From Planococcus citri (taxonomy: Eukaryota; Arthropoda; Insecta; Hemiptera; Pseudococcidae): a stretch of 64,000 nucleotides of DNA. Made by a program: the position numbers and the translations under genes. Below, in pieces: positions 12,106-22,942 of the stretch (position 1 is its first letter; every line of letters begins with the position of its first letter). The notes below the pieces were generated by a model. That model saw nothing but the letters and a program-made list of their open reading frames with translations. It searched no databases and was not told the origin of the DNA. Where the stretch lies: contig NC_088681.1 in assembly GCF_950023065.1 (NCBI RefSeq), positions 54,284,836 through 54,348,835 of the forward strand, read 5' to 3'.

Positions 12106-13003
12106 TAGAATTTTTTTTGAATGTTTTCGTTTCTGTGTCAAAAAAATTTAAAAATGACCCACTTTTTTGGTTCAACTGCATGGAGCCCCTTCTCCTCTTT
12201 ACTCCTAAAAAAAAAACTAACCAAGGTTTCTAGCAGGTCATCGAAGTCTTTTGTCACACTTTGCACAGGAAGTTGATTTGCGTAAACTGTCGAATTTGAG
12301 TCTATTTTTGCTAATCAACTTTCTGTGCAAAGTGTAACAAATGTGCCAAAAGCGTCAAAATGTATCTACTGAAAAGTCGTTCATTTGAGCCAAGAAATTA
12401 AACGCAATTATAAAAAAAAAAAAATTCTAAAAATTGAAGGATACTTTGTGAAAAGTGCAGAAAATATTGCAATATAAAAATTATTGTTGAATCGACCTCC
12501 CAGTTACTGAATTTTATCATAAATTGATAAAAATAAATTAGAAAATTTTTTTTGAAAGTTTTCGTTTCTGTGTCAAAAAATTCTCAAAATTACCACTTTT
12601 TTGGTTCAACTGCCTGGAGCCCCCTCTTCCCTCCTCCTCCTCCTCAAAAAAAATTAATCAAGGTTTCTAGCAGATCATTGAAGTCTTTGAAAAGAGTAGA
12701 TACATTTTTACGCTTTTGGTACATTTGTCACACTTTGCACAAGAAGTTGATTTGCATAAACTCTCTAATTTGAGTCTACATAAATTTACAAATCAACTTT
12801 CTGTGCAAAGTGTAACAAATGTGCCAAAAGCGTAAAAATGTATCTACTGAAATGTCCTTCATTTGAGCCAAGAAATGAAACGCAATTATCAAAAAAAAAA
12901 AAAAAAAATCTAAAAATTGAAGGATACTTTGTGAAAAGTGCAGAAAATATTGCAATATAAAAATTATTGTTGAATCGACCTCCCAGTTACTGAATTTTAT
13001 CAT
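12106..13003. repeat. Two-copy tandem duplication (about 430 bp unit)
   Basis: Unit 1 (about 12106-12540) and unit 2 (about 12541-13003, continuing at 17335) share 'gttttcgtttctgtgtcaaa', 'ttggttcaactgc.tggagc' and a long closing block ending 'ttactgaattttatcat'. A LINE interrupts the end of unit 2. Each unit carries a small hairpin element. Confidence 0.7.
12695..12848. mobile_element. Hairpin MITE, 154 bp
   Basis: Arms of about 60 bp are inverted copies: AGTAGATACATTTTTACGCT at the left and its complement ending at 12848. A left-truncated copy lies in the first tandem unit (about 12245-12370). No coding potential and no clear target duplication. Confidence 0.55.
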
Positions 13004-14178
13004 CGTCGTCGTCGTAGTCGCGCTCCTTTACAGGAGATAGCGTATAAATGTCCATCTATATTAGCCGGTATCTAGCGTATCTAATTGTTTCTTTCAGGGT
13101 CTTGCAGGGGGAGTTGGCTGGTGAGTTCGTTGTTAACAGTTCCGATCGTTTCCTCCCTCTCGTTGATCTTCCTTGGATTTTCCTCTGTACCGCTAGCATG
13201 AAAATACTGTTTTCTCGTATTTCATGTTCTGTTTTTGATGTCTTCAACTACGACTTTCCGCTCCTCTCCTATTCTTGCTAGTACTTCCTTGTTGGTAATG
13301 AAGTCCTTCCATGAGATCCGTAGTAGCCTTCGATAGCACCACATCTCAAAAGCGGATACTTTCTTCTCGCATTCTGCACTCATGGTCCATGTTTCGCAGG
13401 AATACTTCAGAACGGTCCATACGTAGCATCGCATAATTCTCTTCCTCAGATCAATACTCATCATTTGATTTCCCAGCACATTGGCAAGGTTGTTGAAAGC
13501 GGTCTTTGCCATTCCAATCCGTGATTTGATTTCTTTATGATCTCTACCATTGTTGTTTATCAGTGCTTCAAGGTACCTGAATTGCTTTACATTTTCAATT
13601 TCTTGTGATCCGATGTTGATTTTGACCTCTTTATCATCTTCTTTCGTAAATCTCATCACCTTGGTCTTGCCTGCATTTATTTTCATTCCATATTTTAATC
13701 CAGCACTGTTGATTTGGTTAATCATTTTCTGCATCTGCGCCTCTGTCTCAGCAAGGATCACTTTGTCGTCTGCATAACTTATTTCATTTATTCTCTTGCC
13801 GTTGATCTTGAATCCCATTTGTTCGATTCGCACTTCTCTCATTATTTCTTCTGCATACACGTTGAACAACCTGGGTGAGAGGGGACATCCTTGCCTCACA
13901 CCTCTCTTTATTCCACATCCGTTCTCAGAGTACTCAGTTCCAATCTTGATGTTAGCGCTTTGCTCCCAGTACAGGTTCTTGATTATTTGCAGGTCTTTGT
14001 TATCGATATTGTATTTTTCCAGGATCTCCAACATCTTCTCATGGTTGACACGATCAAATGCTTTTTCATAATCGACGAAGCAAGCAATGATTTCCCTATT
14101 TGCATTCAGTGCTCTTTGAATGATCACTTTCAGCAAGGCAATTGCATCTCTCGTCCCTTTTTTTGCTACAAAGCCATT

Positions 14179-16939
14179 CCCAGTTGACCACATGCTAGCA
14201 AAAAGCTAGCGTTTTATTCGCGTTTTGATAAGTTGCTAGCAATTTACTCGCTTTTTGTGGCCAGCAATAATTGTCTCGCTAAAAGTAAGCGATTTTCTTG
14301 CAGTTTTTCGCTAGCAAATTCAATTCTAGCAATTTTCGAGCTGTTTTCCAGCGACTCTCAGCTAGCTTTTACTTCAATTTAACTTGCTCGCCTTATGCTA
14401 GCGTATTACTGGCGGATACTTGCTCGCAATTCTATGCTAGGACAGTTCAAGCAATATTCTCGCATATCTCAGCTAGCTTTTACTTCACTTCATACATGCT
14501 CGCCTGATGCTAGCGTATCAGTGATGGATACTTGCTTGCAATTCTATGCCAAGAAAGTTCAAGCAATATTCTCGCATATCTCAGCTAGCTTTTGCCTCAC
14601 TCTATACCTGCTCGCTTAATGCCAGCGTATCACTGACTAATATGTACCTGCTCACAGTTTTATGATAGGAAACTTCAGGTAATATTCTTGCATCTCTGAG
14701 CTAGCATTTACTTAGCCATCTGGCTCTAGAAAAATGTAAGCATATCTCTAGTTTCTGCATCTGGTGACTTGGCGTTTTCTTTGTAGTCAAATGATAGGAA
14801 CGTGCTACCAGATCTTACGCATTTCTCACCAATAAACCTTTTTCTGCGTTATTTATTGTAGCAAAATGCGAGCAAGTATCTTTTCCATCCCTCAGGCGCA
14901 TACAAAAATCATTAAAAATATTCCTGCATATGACAATAGGAGTAATTGCACCCCCCCCCCCCCGCCGATCTTCCGGGGCAACTTTTTTCTTTAAGGGGAC
15001 AGCAAAATTTCATCAAATGGACATGGAAAGCTGTAATTTACTCTACACTCCAATTTTAACACCTTCTGAAGACGACTTCAGGTGGGTTCAAGTCATTTTA
15101 GAGCCTCCAGTAGGCTTTTGAAACTTGAAATTCCCACAACATTAATTTATCAATTGGAGTTGGCAAGCTGAAATTTACTTCGCAGGTTTCAAATGGTTTT
15201 GAAGCTTCCAGCTACTTTTAGGAAATTCCAATTTTCCAAAAAACGCCATACAACCTTCGAAAAGTCGCTGGAGGCTCCAAAACGACTTGAAATCCACAAG
15301 CAGTCGACTTCGTAGCGTATTAAAATTAGTTTGCAGAATAAATTTCGACTCTCCATCTCATTGTCAGTTTAATGAAATTTTGTGAAAATTTAAAGTTTCA
15401 AAAATCTGCTGGAGGCTCCAGTAATTTTCAAAAAGGTCGTTGGATGCTCTTAAAATGACATTAAATCCACCAGAAGTCGTTTTCAGAGGGTGTTAAAATT
15501 GGAGTGTAGAGTAAATTTCAGCTTTCCATCTCCATTTGGCATTTGATGAGATTCTGTGAAAATTTAAAGTTTCAAAAATCTGCTGGAGGCTTCAGGAATT
15601 TTCAAAAAGTCGCTGGAGGATCCAAAACGACTTGAAATTCACCAATAGTCAACTTCGTAGCGTATTGAAATTAGTTTTCAGAATAAATTTGAGCTTTACA
15701 ACTTCAATTTGAGTTTCAAAAATCTGCTGGAGGCTCCAGAACTGCTCAAAACAAGTTAAAACCGTTTCCCATCGATTTGGCATGTCGAAAATAGGGTATA
15801 TCCCAAATTTCAGGTTTCTTGGTCAATTTGGTAAAATTTTGATTTTTTCTCACATTTTGGCCAAAATTTGTTTTTTGAAAATTCACCAAAAATCGAAAAA
15901 GGTACTTTACCATTTGAAATTTTGACAGGTGATGAATTTTTGCATGATCTTTCGATCTACGTTTGTAAGGTTTGAAAAATTTCGTGCACGTCCTATGTTG
16001 AAACGCAAAATCTGCGATTTCGGCTGACCTTTCAATCAAAATGGCCGCCATTTTGTAAGTAAGGCCAATTTTTTTCAGCAAGTTTGCTTTAAAATGTTCC
16101 TTAGGATGTCCCCTTTAAGGAAAAAGTTGTCCCGGAGGATCGGCAGGGGGTGCAATTACTCCCATTGCCGTGGACTAAAATGTTGTTCAAATGTTTTTGA
16201 AATTTTTCATTTTCATGGTTTGTTTGATATACTTCATTTTCAAATTTTAAATTTTGACAATTTTTCTATTTAAAAAAAAACTTCATTTTTTATTTAATAA
16301 AGAGATTTTTCAACCTAAGCGCTAGCATAATGCTAGCGAATTGCTAGCGTCGATCTCTCTCATGGTATAGTTTGCTACTCTTAGATAAAGTGTGTCATCA
16401 AGTTGAATATAAGCTCAAGGTGGTATCTTGTTGAAAAGTAAGAAGAGTGACATCACTCTTCTTATACTATCCCAAGATGCTAGCGTTATGCTAGCTCTGA
16501 GCTGGGACAGTCGCCTAATTTTTGGAATTTCCTGGAAAACTACCACCTGCTTAAGGTAAACACCCAGAATTTTTAAAAATTAACTAATAGTAATTACTTT
16601 ACTGATCAAAGTTTTTCTATGCTAGCAAAATGCTAGCTTCTTGCTAGCATAATTTGCGCTAGCAAATGGTGCCGGAATATGAGACACTTTTTGCAAAAAT
16701 TGCTAGCAAATCAGTCGCGATTTAGTCGTATGTACGTAGCAGAATGCAGAGCAAAGTGCCAACAAAATGCTAGCTTTTTGCTAGCTTTGTGCCGGCTACG
16801 TGCTAGCTATTTGTGCGCAATTCTGCTACTCTAATGCGACCTAATCGCAACTGATTTGCTAGCATTTTTTTAAAAAAGTGTCTCAAATTCCGGCACCATT
16901 TACGCTAGCACAAAATTTGCTAGCATTTGGTCAACTGGG
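14179..16939. mobile_element. GCTAGC-rich inverted-repeat element, 2.76 kb with nested insert
   Basis: The 12-bp ends CCCAGTTGACCA and TGGTCAACTGGG are perfect inverted repeats inside the LINE. Removing exactly 14179-16939 restores the reverse transcriptase frame (…SETQ-N-GFVAKKG…). Subterminal and internal sequence is packed with the palindrome GCTAGC and variants (14195-14900 and 16318-16930). A degenerate 110-130 bp unit containing 'ctcgcatatctcagctagct' repeats at 14340-14700. The middle is a separate foldback element. Target duplication is absent or only TT. Confidence 0.75.
14924..16170. mobile_element. Foldback element, CTGGAGG family, copy 1
   Basis: Ends 'gcatatgacaataggagt' at the left and the complement of 'gacaataggagtaattgca'-type sequence at the right, with C- or G-tracts just inside. 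The arms consist of repeated units containing 'aaaatctgctggaggctcca' and 'gtcgctggaggctccaaaac' in both orientations. Related to 48086-50139 and 61571-62860. No protein; open frames inside are repeat shadows. Confidence 0.8.
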
Positions 16940-17340
16940 TTGTGTTTCGCTTAGATTTTCATCTATCTTCTTTTCAATTCTGGCATTTATGATGGAGAGT
17001 AGTAGCTTCAGTGCGTGGCTCATCAGTGCGATGGTTCTATATTCAGAGCATTTTTGCGAGTTGTTCTTTTTTGGTATTGGTACAAAATTTACTGCTTTGA
17101 AGTCCTTACGCAGAGTGCCTTCATCGTATATTTTGTTTATTATCTTCAGCAGCTCCTTTTCATACTCTGGTGTTAAATGTTTGATCAAGTCTGCTGGTAT
17201 GAGATCTTCTCCCACTGCTTTGTGGTTTCTGGCTCGCTTCACAGCATTCCTCAGCTCCCACATTTAATTTGTGGTGCCTCTTCTGTGGATGAAACTGCAA
17301 TTTGAGCCGGACGTGTATCATCTCCATACAGTTCTATCAT

Positions 17341-19142
17341 AAATTGATGAAAATAAATTAGCAAAATTGAGCAAAATTTTTCAAAAATCGCTCAAAAATG
17401 TGTCAAAAATGAAATGCCACAAATTGTTCGAATTGGATAAAGAGTAAGTAATGAAAATTTTTAAAACTATCGCAGAAATTCTCCGCTGTGAGAAAAAAAT
17501 AGTTGAAAATTACATAAAATTGACCGAATATCGAAATGAAATGAAATTTTGAAAAAACCACAAGGCGTAGGTAATAAACTACCTCAAAGAGTATGTCAAA
17601 ATGCTCCCCTCCCCCAGGAGTAATCTATACGAGTATTTCAACTGCTTCGAAATGTGCACACCTTTACATTTCGACTCCGAAAGTTTTCTCGGCCATAGAA
17701 AAAAAATAATACCATCTCATTAATTCAATCTCGCTCAACACCACGAGGAAGAAAAAAAATCACCTCCGCCGAATAAATGTTGACGACGATGCGATCTCAC
17801 TGTTTAACATCTGTTCGCCACATATACCGACCATATTTTCCATACCAAAGGCCCAAGATCCAAGCATGCTTTTAAAGCTTGTACCCGAACTCAAAACCTC
17901 GTCGAGGAAAAAAAAGAAGTGCAAGAAAAAACCGAAGCCTAAACAAATACCAGGGCATAATCTGCGAATAAGTAGACCTACATAGGTAGGTAGTAGGTAC
18001 TCGGTGAGTGAAAAAAAAATCGTTTAGTAATGTATTCCCATCGGATTCGAAATACATCTACATTTACCGGATATCTTTTCGCCTTTATTTTGGCGAAACG
18101 GACTAACGGGCAACTTCTTTTGCTCATAATTTATTTACACATTTTGTTATACATTCACGCGAGCTTTGCCTCGAAGCGAGCCGCTGTGAAGGTAAACGTA
18201 ATGAAAAAAATTCTTTGGTTCGGTGACTGGTGTGAGTGAAGTGAAGGTGCAGCTGGAAAAAGGGGACAATATGGGTAATATTTTACAGTTTTTTTTGACA
18301 AATCTGCACTTTTTGAATTTTTCCCCCAGTATTGGCGGTAAACAGAAAAATGAAAAAAAACTTTGACATCTAATAAAGCACTGGAAAGTTTGAAATTTCC
18401 CCTTTTATCTTAACAAAAAACTGAGAATTTGGACTCGCGTGAATTTTGGGTCAGACTCGTTCCCACTCTAACCAGCTCAAACTCTATTTTGATTCCAAAT
18501 TAACCCAAAATGAAAAATCGAATCCATCAAGGTTAGAATGACTCAGTCAAAGTGCACATTTTCAACTCTCTAAACTGCTCTCACACGAAAGCTCCCAACA
18601 CAAAGCTTAAGATAAAACCTTCGAAACGTTTAATTACATCTCTAACGCGTCAAATACACTTCGCAGATCGAGGCGGAAAACACGCCAAATCGTGGGATGA
18701 AAATTTAACAGAAAAGTTCAACGTAAGGATACGAGCTACAGGCTTGCGCCATTTCAGCTAAATTTTCTCCAAAAAAAAAAAAAAAAACGCCTCGCACTAA
18801 CTACGACGACGACGCTGCCTTGAAAATTATCTCATCTTTAATGTTTTCATTTTTAAAGTATCTACGTATATAAGAAAAAAAAAAACCTCCCTCATCGACG
18901 GCTTTTATAAAAGTATTACATCTTTTATCGATTATATTCGCTTACAAAAGACTTCTCGTTCTGTATAACCCTCCCCTATCCTCATCAGGGGTAAATTTGG
19001 AATCGTCTAACTACCGTGAAAGGAGAAGAGTCAGGGATGAAAAACAAGATGAAAAAAAAGTTGCAACAACCGATACCATGAGCAGCATTTCCAGCACGCA
19101 ATTATCGTCGCGAATTTCCACTTTCGACGGTTGGTATTAAAA
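17341..19142. other. Intergenic sequence, no supported gene
   Basis: Less repetitive than its surroundings, with GC-richer islands near 17640-18240 and 18780-18830. No exon with convincing splice sites and coding character was found. It could hold 5' untranslated exons or regulatory DNA of neighbouring genes. Confidence 0.4.
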
Positions 19143-20126
19143 TTAAACGGCCTTCGTGCGCCGCTTCAGTTCTTCTTCCTCCTTCGGCTTCGGAGAGTTC
19201 GGAATCTCATCGTTGTAATCTTCGACCGCCCTACCATCGCCCTTATTGAGCCATCCCTTCGAAAAGTTTTCGACTCTTGAAAAAACAAAAATTGTTAAGC
19301 TTTATGTATTACTTAAGACGCGACGAGACAGCCGTTTCTCATTGGCGTTGGTGAAGGCAGCAGGCAGCGTAGCACAGAATCAGCCGCAACAGTCGCACAT
19401 TATATGTAATGAATACCAAATCAACCCGAAAATCCATTGAATAATTTACCTTTTTATTTCGCTTAAAGGCGGTCGTTTTTTTCTCACTCTTCCCTGTGGG
19501 GTTTCAAAGGAGAGGTTGCTTATTTTTTGATAATATTTTTACTTTCTTTGGCCAGCAAAGGAATTATAATAGGAATCATCAAGCTTGTAACTGTTGAAGT
19601 GCGAAAAGATGAGACGATTAATTTGTAGAAAAATTAATAAATACGTCGACTCGTTTTCAGCCCTCTTCCTTTTCCTCGAGCACTCATTATTCGTTAGTTA
19701 TTTTTGGGAGAAAATAATTCCCATCTACCTGTTTATTCTAATTTTTTTCCACCAATAATCACTTTCCGCAAAGATGGTCTTGTTTCCTTTCATTTCTTCG
19801 TAAAACTATTGGTTTTTTGTTTGAAAAAAAAAATTATGAAGAAGCCAAACCAATTTATTTTACCAACCCTTTCTCCCAAAAAAAAATGGACATATATGCC
19901 AATAAGGAAATAAAATATTGCATCTCAAGTAATGAGACTTTCACAGAAAAAATACAGTGATCTCAATTTTTCCGGGTCCTACCAAAAAAAGAAATGAATT
20001 GAATGTGAATGATTTTTTTTACCCTGAAGCTTACCACATCATCTGCAAATTAAAAATAAATCGCAACACGAATCCTAGAGAAGAACACAGAATGAAGAAG
20101 TACGCTAAGAATTTCGAAACATTCAT
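19143..20126 (-). CDS. Probable small single-pass membrane protein, 90 aa, three exons
   Basis: Exons 20035-20126, 19543-19590 and 19143-19275 join with matching phases (2, 2) into 91 codons including the stop. Start ATG at 20124-20126 is in good context (gtagccATGAATG). Residues 5-27 are strongly hydrophobic (KFLAYFFILCSSLGFVL...), a signal anchor or signal peptide. The second exon encodes CYKLDDSYYNSFAGQRK. The last exon encodes VENFSKGWLNKGDGRAVEDY and a highly charged tail with KEEEELKRR. Donor gtaagc and acceptors ttcaacag and ttttttcaag are good; donor 2 (gtaaaa) is weak. A 44-nt segment at 19450-19493 also has splice-like borders but is not frame-compatible with exon 2. I do not recognise the protein. 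Small mitochondrial or ER membrane factors have this architecture, but that is only a resemblance. Confidence 0.55.
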
Positions 20127-20830
20127 GGCTACAGCAATTAGAACCGGAGCTTCGGAATTTGAAATTTTTAAAACGACGCCATTTTGTAAAATTTCAAATG
20201 CTCATAATCTGTGGCAATAAAAATAGTAGACCTCCATCGATGACATTGACCCATCGTGCAATTTTCGTTTGATTTGACACGACAGTGCTCTCTGACTTCT
20301 TAACACCTGTAAAAAAAAATCAATCAGCAGTAATTGAAATTACATAATGTCAAATTTTTTAAAATTATTCAGGAAGTCATATATACTTGAAAAATTTACT
20401 GGCAAATTCATGAGTAACTCGACATTACCCTCGTATTTCCAGTCTAATGAAATGTCGGAAGGTTATTTTTGAAAGAGAACGTTATCATTTCATTAGTACA
20501 AATATAGTTTATTGATTTTGGGTAAATGGCCCGAAATTCTTGGGAAATTGCTGATGAATTTTTTTGCTAAATTTTCACTGGTGATTTTTAATAAGCCAGT
20601 GGTAATTTTTGGTAAAATTTTGGTAATTTTTTATAGATTACTAGGTATACAGTATTACACTAGCAATATTTGGTAAATTGATAGTTTAATAATTATTTGT
20701 AGTTAATTACCAGTAATTTGGGAATTTGTGACAAATTTACTAGTAATTTGATAATTTTTGGTAAAAATTTGATATAATTATTTTAGCAATTGATGATTTT
20801 TTTTAAACAACTGGTAGGTATGGTTATTTT

Positions 20831-21430
20831 CAGGGATGAAAAGCCTTAAAATGAAACTTCAGCTTTTGGCTTTCAGCTTGAAATTTCAAAATTGAAACTT
20901 TTGGCTTTAGCTTTCGGCTATCTCGATTTTTACGGCTTGCTTTAGCCAAACTTTAGGCTTTTAATGGCTTTCCCTTATATTTTTAATTCAACTGCTTTCA
21001 GCTATATTTCATTAGGCTTTTAGATTTAAACTTTTAGCTTTAAGCTTTTGACTTTGAACTTTTAGCTGATACACCGTCAATTTTTAAAAAAAGGGAATTA
21101 AAAATCAGATCAGGTACATTGATTTCATAATAATTAGTGATGGTGGAGAACATTCATTGCTAGAATTATATTATTTTCTTTTTTTTTCATTTCATTAAAT
21201 TGCATTAAAATAAAATTGAATTATTTTTTTTTATTTTTTATTTGTTTCTTCTGAATTTAGAGCATTCAATTCTGCAAAAAAGCCTTTAAAGAAGCCAAAA
21301 AATGAAATTTTTGGCTAGCTTTTGGCTTGGAAAAAATGAAACTTGCAAACTTTTAGCTTTTGGCTTAGTGCAAAAATTTGATCGGCTTTCAGCTTTCGGC
21401 TTTAAGCTTTCGGCTAGCTTTTCATCCCTG
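20831..21430. mobile_element. hAT-type MITE, 600 bp
   Basis: Ends CAGGGATGAAAAGCC and GGCTAGCTTTTCATCCCTG are imperfect inverted repeats, with the 8-bp direct repeat GTTATTTT on both sides (20823-20830, 21431-21438). CAGGG ends and an 8-bp target duplication are hallmarks of hAT elements. The interior is a degenerate run of 'ggctttcagctttcggctt' phrases in mirrored orientation. No transposase. Confidence 0.85.
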
Positions 21431-21555
21431 GTTATTTTTATTGAACTGGCAGTCATTTTTGGTAAATTGGTAGATAATAATTTTTCTGGTAAATCACTGG
21501 TAATTTTTTGTGAATCAATTAAGGTGATTTTTGATATGAATTACTGGTAATATTG

Positions 21556-22942
21556 GGGTCATTCCACGTCAATTGGACCAAGAAGTGGTAGGGGGGTTCG
21601 GCGATTTTTTTGAAATTTTTCCTGTGGAAAGACCTTTTGAAGGGATGACCAATGGCGCAAATCGCAGCCCTCTAGCTCATTTTTAAAGGCAGCCAGGGGG
21701 TGTCAAAGTTTTCAGTGAACCTAAAATATCATACATTTCAACAGTGGGTTACTCGATAACCGAGTTACCTACCAAAATGGAGCTTTTTCCCATAGTTAGG
21801 GGTTTTGAAAGGCTTTTGGTGATATCATAAAAATCAGTGTTGCCACTTTTTTCGTACAAATAATTAGCTCAAAAAGTTTCGAAACGTAGTTTTTATATCG
21901 TTCCGACTCTCAAAAATTCTGAAAAAAATATATTATGGACAACTTTTCATGCTGAAAAACATATCAAAAAATTGGGATGGTAACATGTTGCAAAGTCGAT
22001 TTTAAAAAATTTAAATTTTGCGAAAAAATGCGATTTTTTTATTTAAAACATGAAAAGAAGTTTTGATTGGTAAAGTTGGCCCATTTGACCCCTATTTTCA
22101 CGTATCTGTTGAAAAAGTTGGAAAAACGCTTTCATCCGATGAAATGAACTCATCACAAAAAAATAAAAATTCGAAAAGATTCAAAAAATGAACGAATTTT
22201 TATTTTTTTGTTGTGAGTGTAATTTTTAACATTTTTTTCATGAAATACGTCAGAAACAGGTCAAAATAAGACAACTGAATAAATTTGAACTTTTTTTGAT
22301 GTTTGAAATCGAAAATTGAATTTTTTCGAATTTTGAGGTTTTGTGAGGAGTTCATTTCATCGAGTGAAAGGGTTTTTTCAACTTTTTCAACAGATACGTT
22401 CAAATAGGGGTGAAATGGGTCAACTTCACCTATCAAAACTTCTTTTCATGTTTTAAATCAAAAAATCGCATTTTTTCGCAAAATTAAAATTTTTTTAAAT
22501 CGACTTTGCAACATGTTACCATCCCAATTTTTTGATATGTTTTTCAGCATAAAAAGTTGACCATAATATTTTTTTTCAGAATTTTTGAGAGTCGGAACGA
22601 TATAAAAACTACGTTTCAAAACTTTTTGTGCTAATTTTTTGTACGAAAAAAGTGCAACACTGATTTTTATGATATCACCAAAAAGCCTTTCAAAACCCCT
22701 AACTATGGGAAAAAGTTCCATTTTGGTAGGTATCGCGGTTATCGAGTAACCCACTGTTGAAATGGATAATATTTTAGGTTCACTGAAAACTTTGACACCC
22801 CCTGGCTGCCTTTAAAAATGAGCTAGAGGGCTGCGATTTGCGCCATTCGTCATCCCTTCTAAAGGTCTTTCCACAGGAAAAATTTCAAAAAAATCGCCGA
22901 ACCCTCTTACCACTTCTTGGTCCAATTGACGTGGAATGACCC
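21556..22942. mobile_element. Nearly complete palindrome element, 1,387 bp
   Basis: The left half GGGTCATTCCACGTCAATTG... is repeated as its complement in the right half ending ...GGAATGACCC. Arms are close to 690 bp with a small centre near 22200. The 4-bp direct repeat ATTG flanks it (21552-21555, 22943-22946). Open frames inside both arms are mirror images of one another and not genes. Confidence 0.85.

Larger units (their letters stand above)
13004..17334 (-). mobile_element. 5'-truncated non-LTR retrotransposon with (ACG)n tail
   Basis: Minus-strand reverse transcriptase in two blocks. 16931-17263 (GEDLIPADLIKHL, PIPKKNNSQKCSEYRTIAL) is the N-terminal part. 13222-14178 has GTRDAIALLKVI, FVDYEKAFDRVNHEKML, GVRQGCPLSPRLFNVYAEE, YADDKVILAE, then the thumb and a CWY-type C-terminal region. 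The catalytic YADD is intact. A 2.76-kb element splits the gene between SETQ and GFVAKKG. The 3' end is a short ACG repeat (13004-13015 as CGT). The 6-bp repeat TATCAT flanks it at 12998-13003 and 17335-17340, indicating target-primed insertion. A frame break near 17264 and the missing endonuclease make this copy dead. Clade is uncertain (RTE, CR1 or jockey-like). Confidence 0.88.

Noticed and set aside
14298..14619. Overlapping frames with repeated SHISASFYF-like peptides
   Set aside because: Translation of the GCTAGC repeat units, not a protein.
19450..19493. 44-nt segment with acceptor ccccacag and donor gtaaat on the minus strand
   Set aside because: It meets a stop when joined after the 19543-19590 exon; skipping it gives a continuous frame. 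It could still be an alternative exon.
19957..20220. 87-codon plus-strand frame that looks non-repetitive
   Set aside because: It is the antisense of the first exon of the small minus-strand membrane protein gene, which has better splice and coding evidence.
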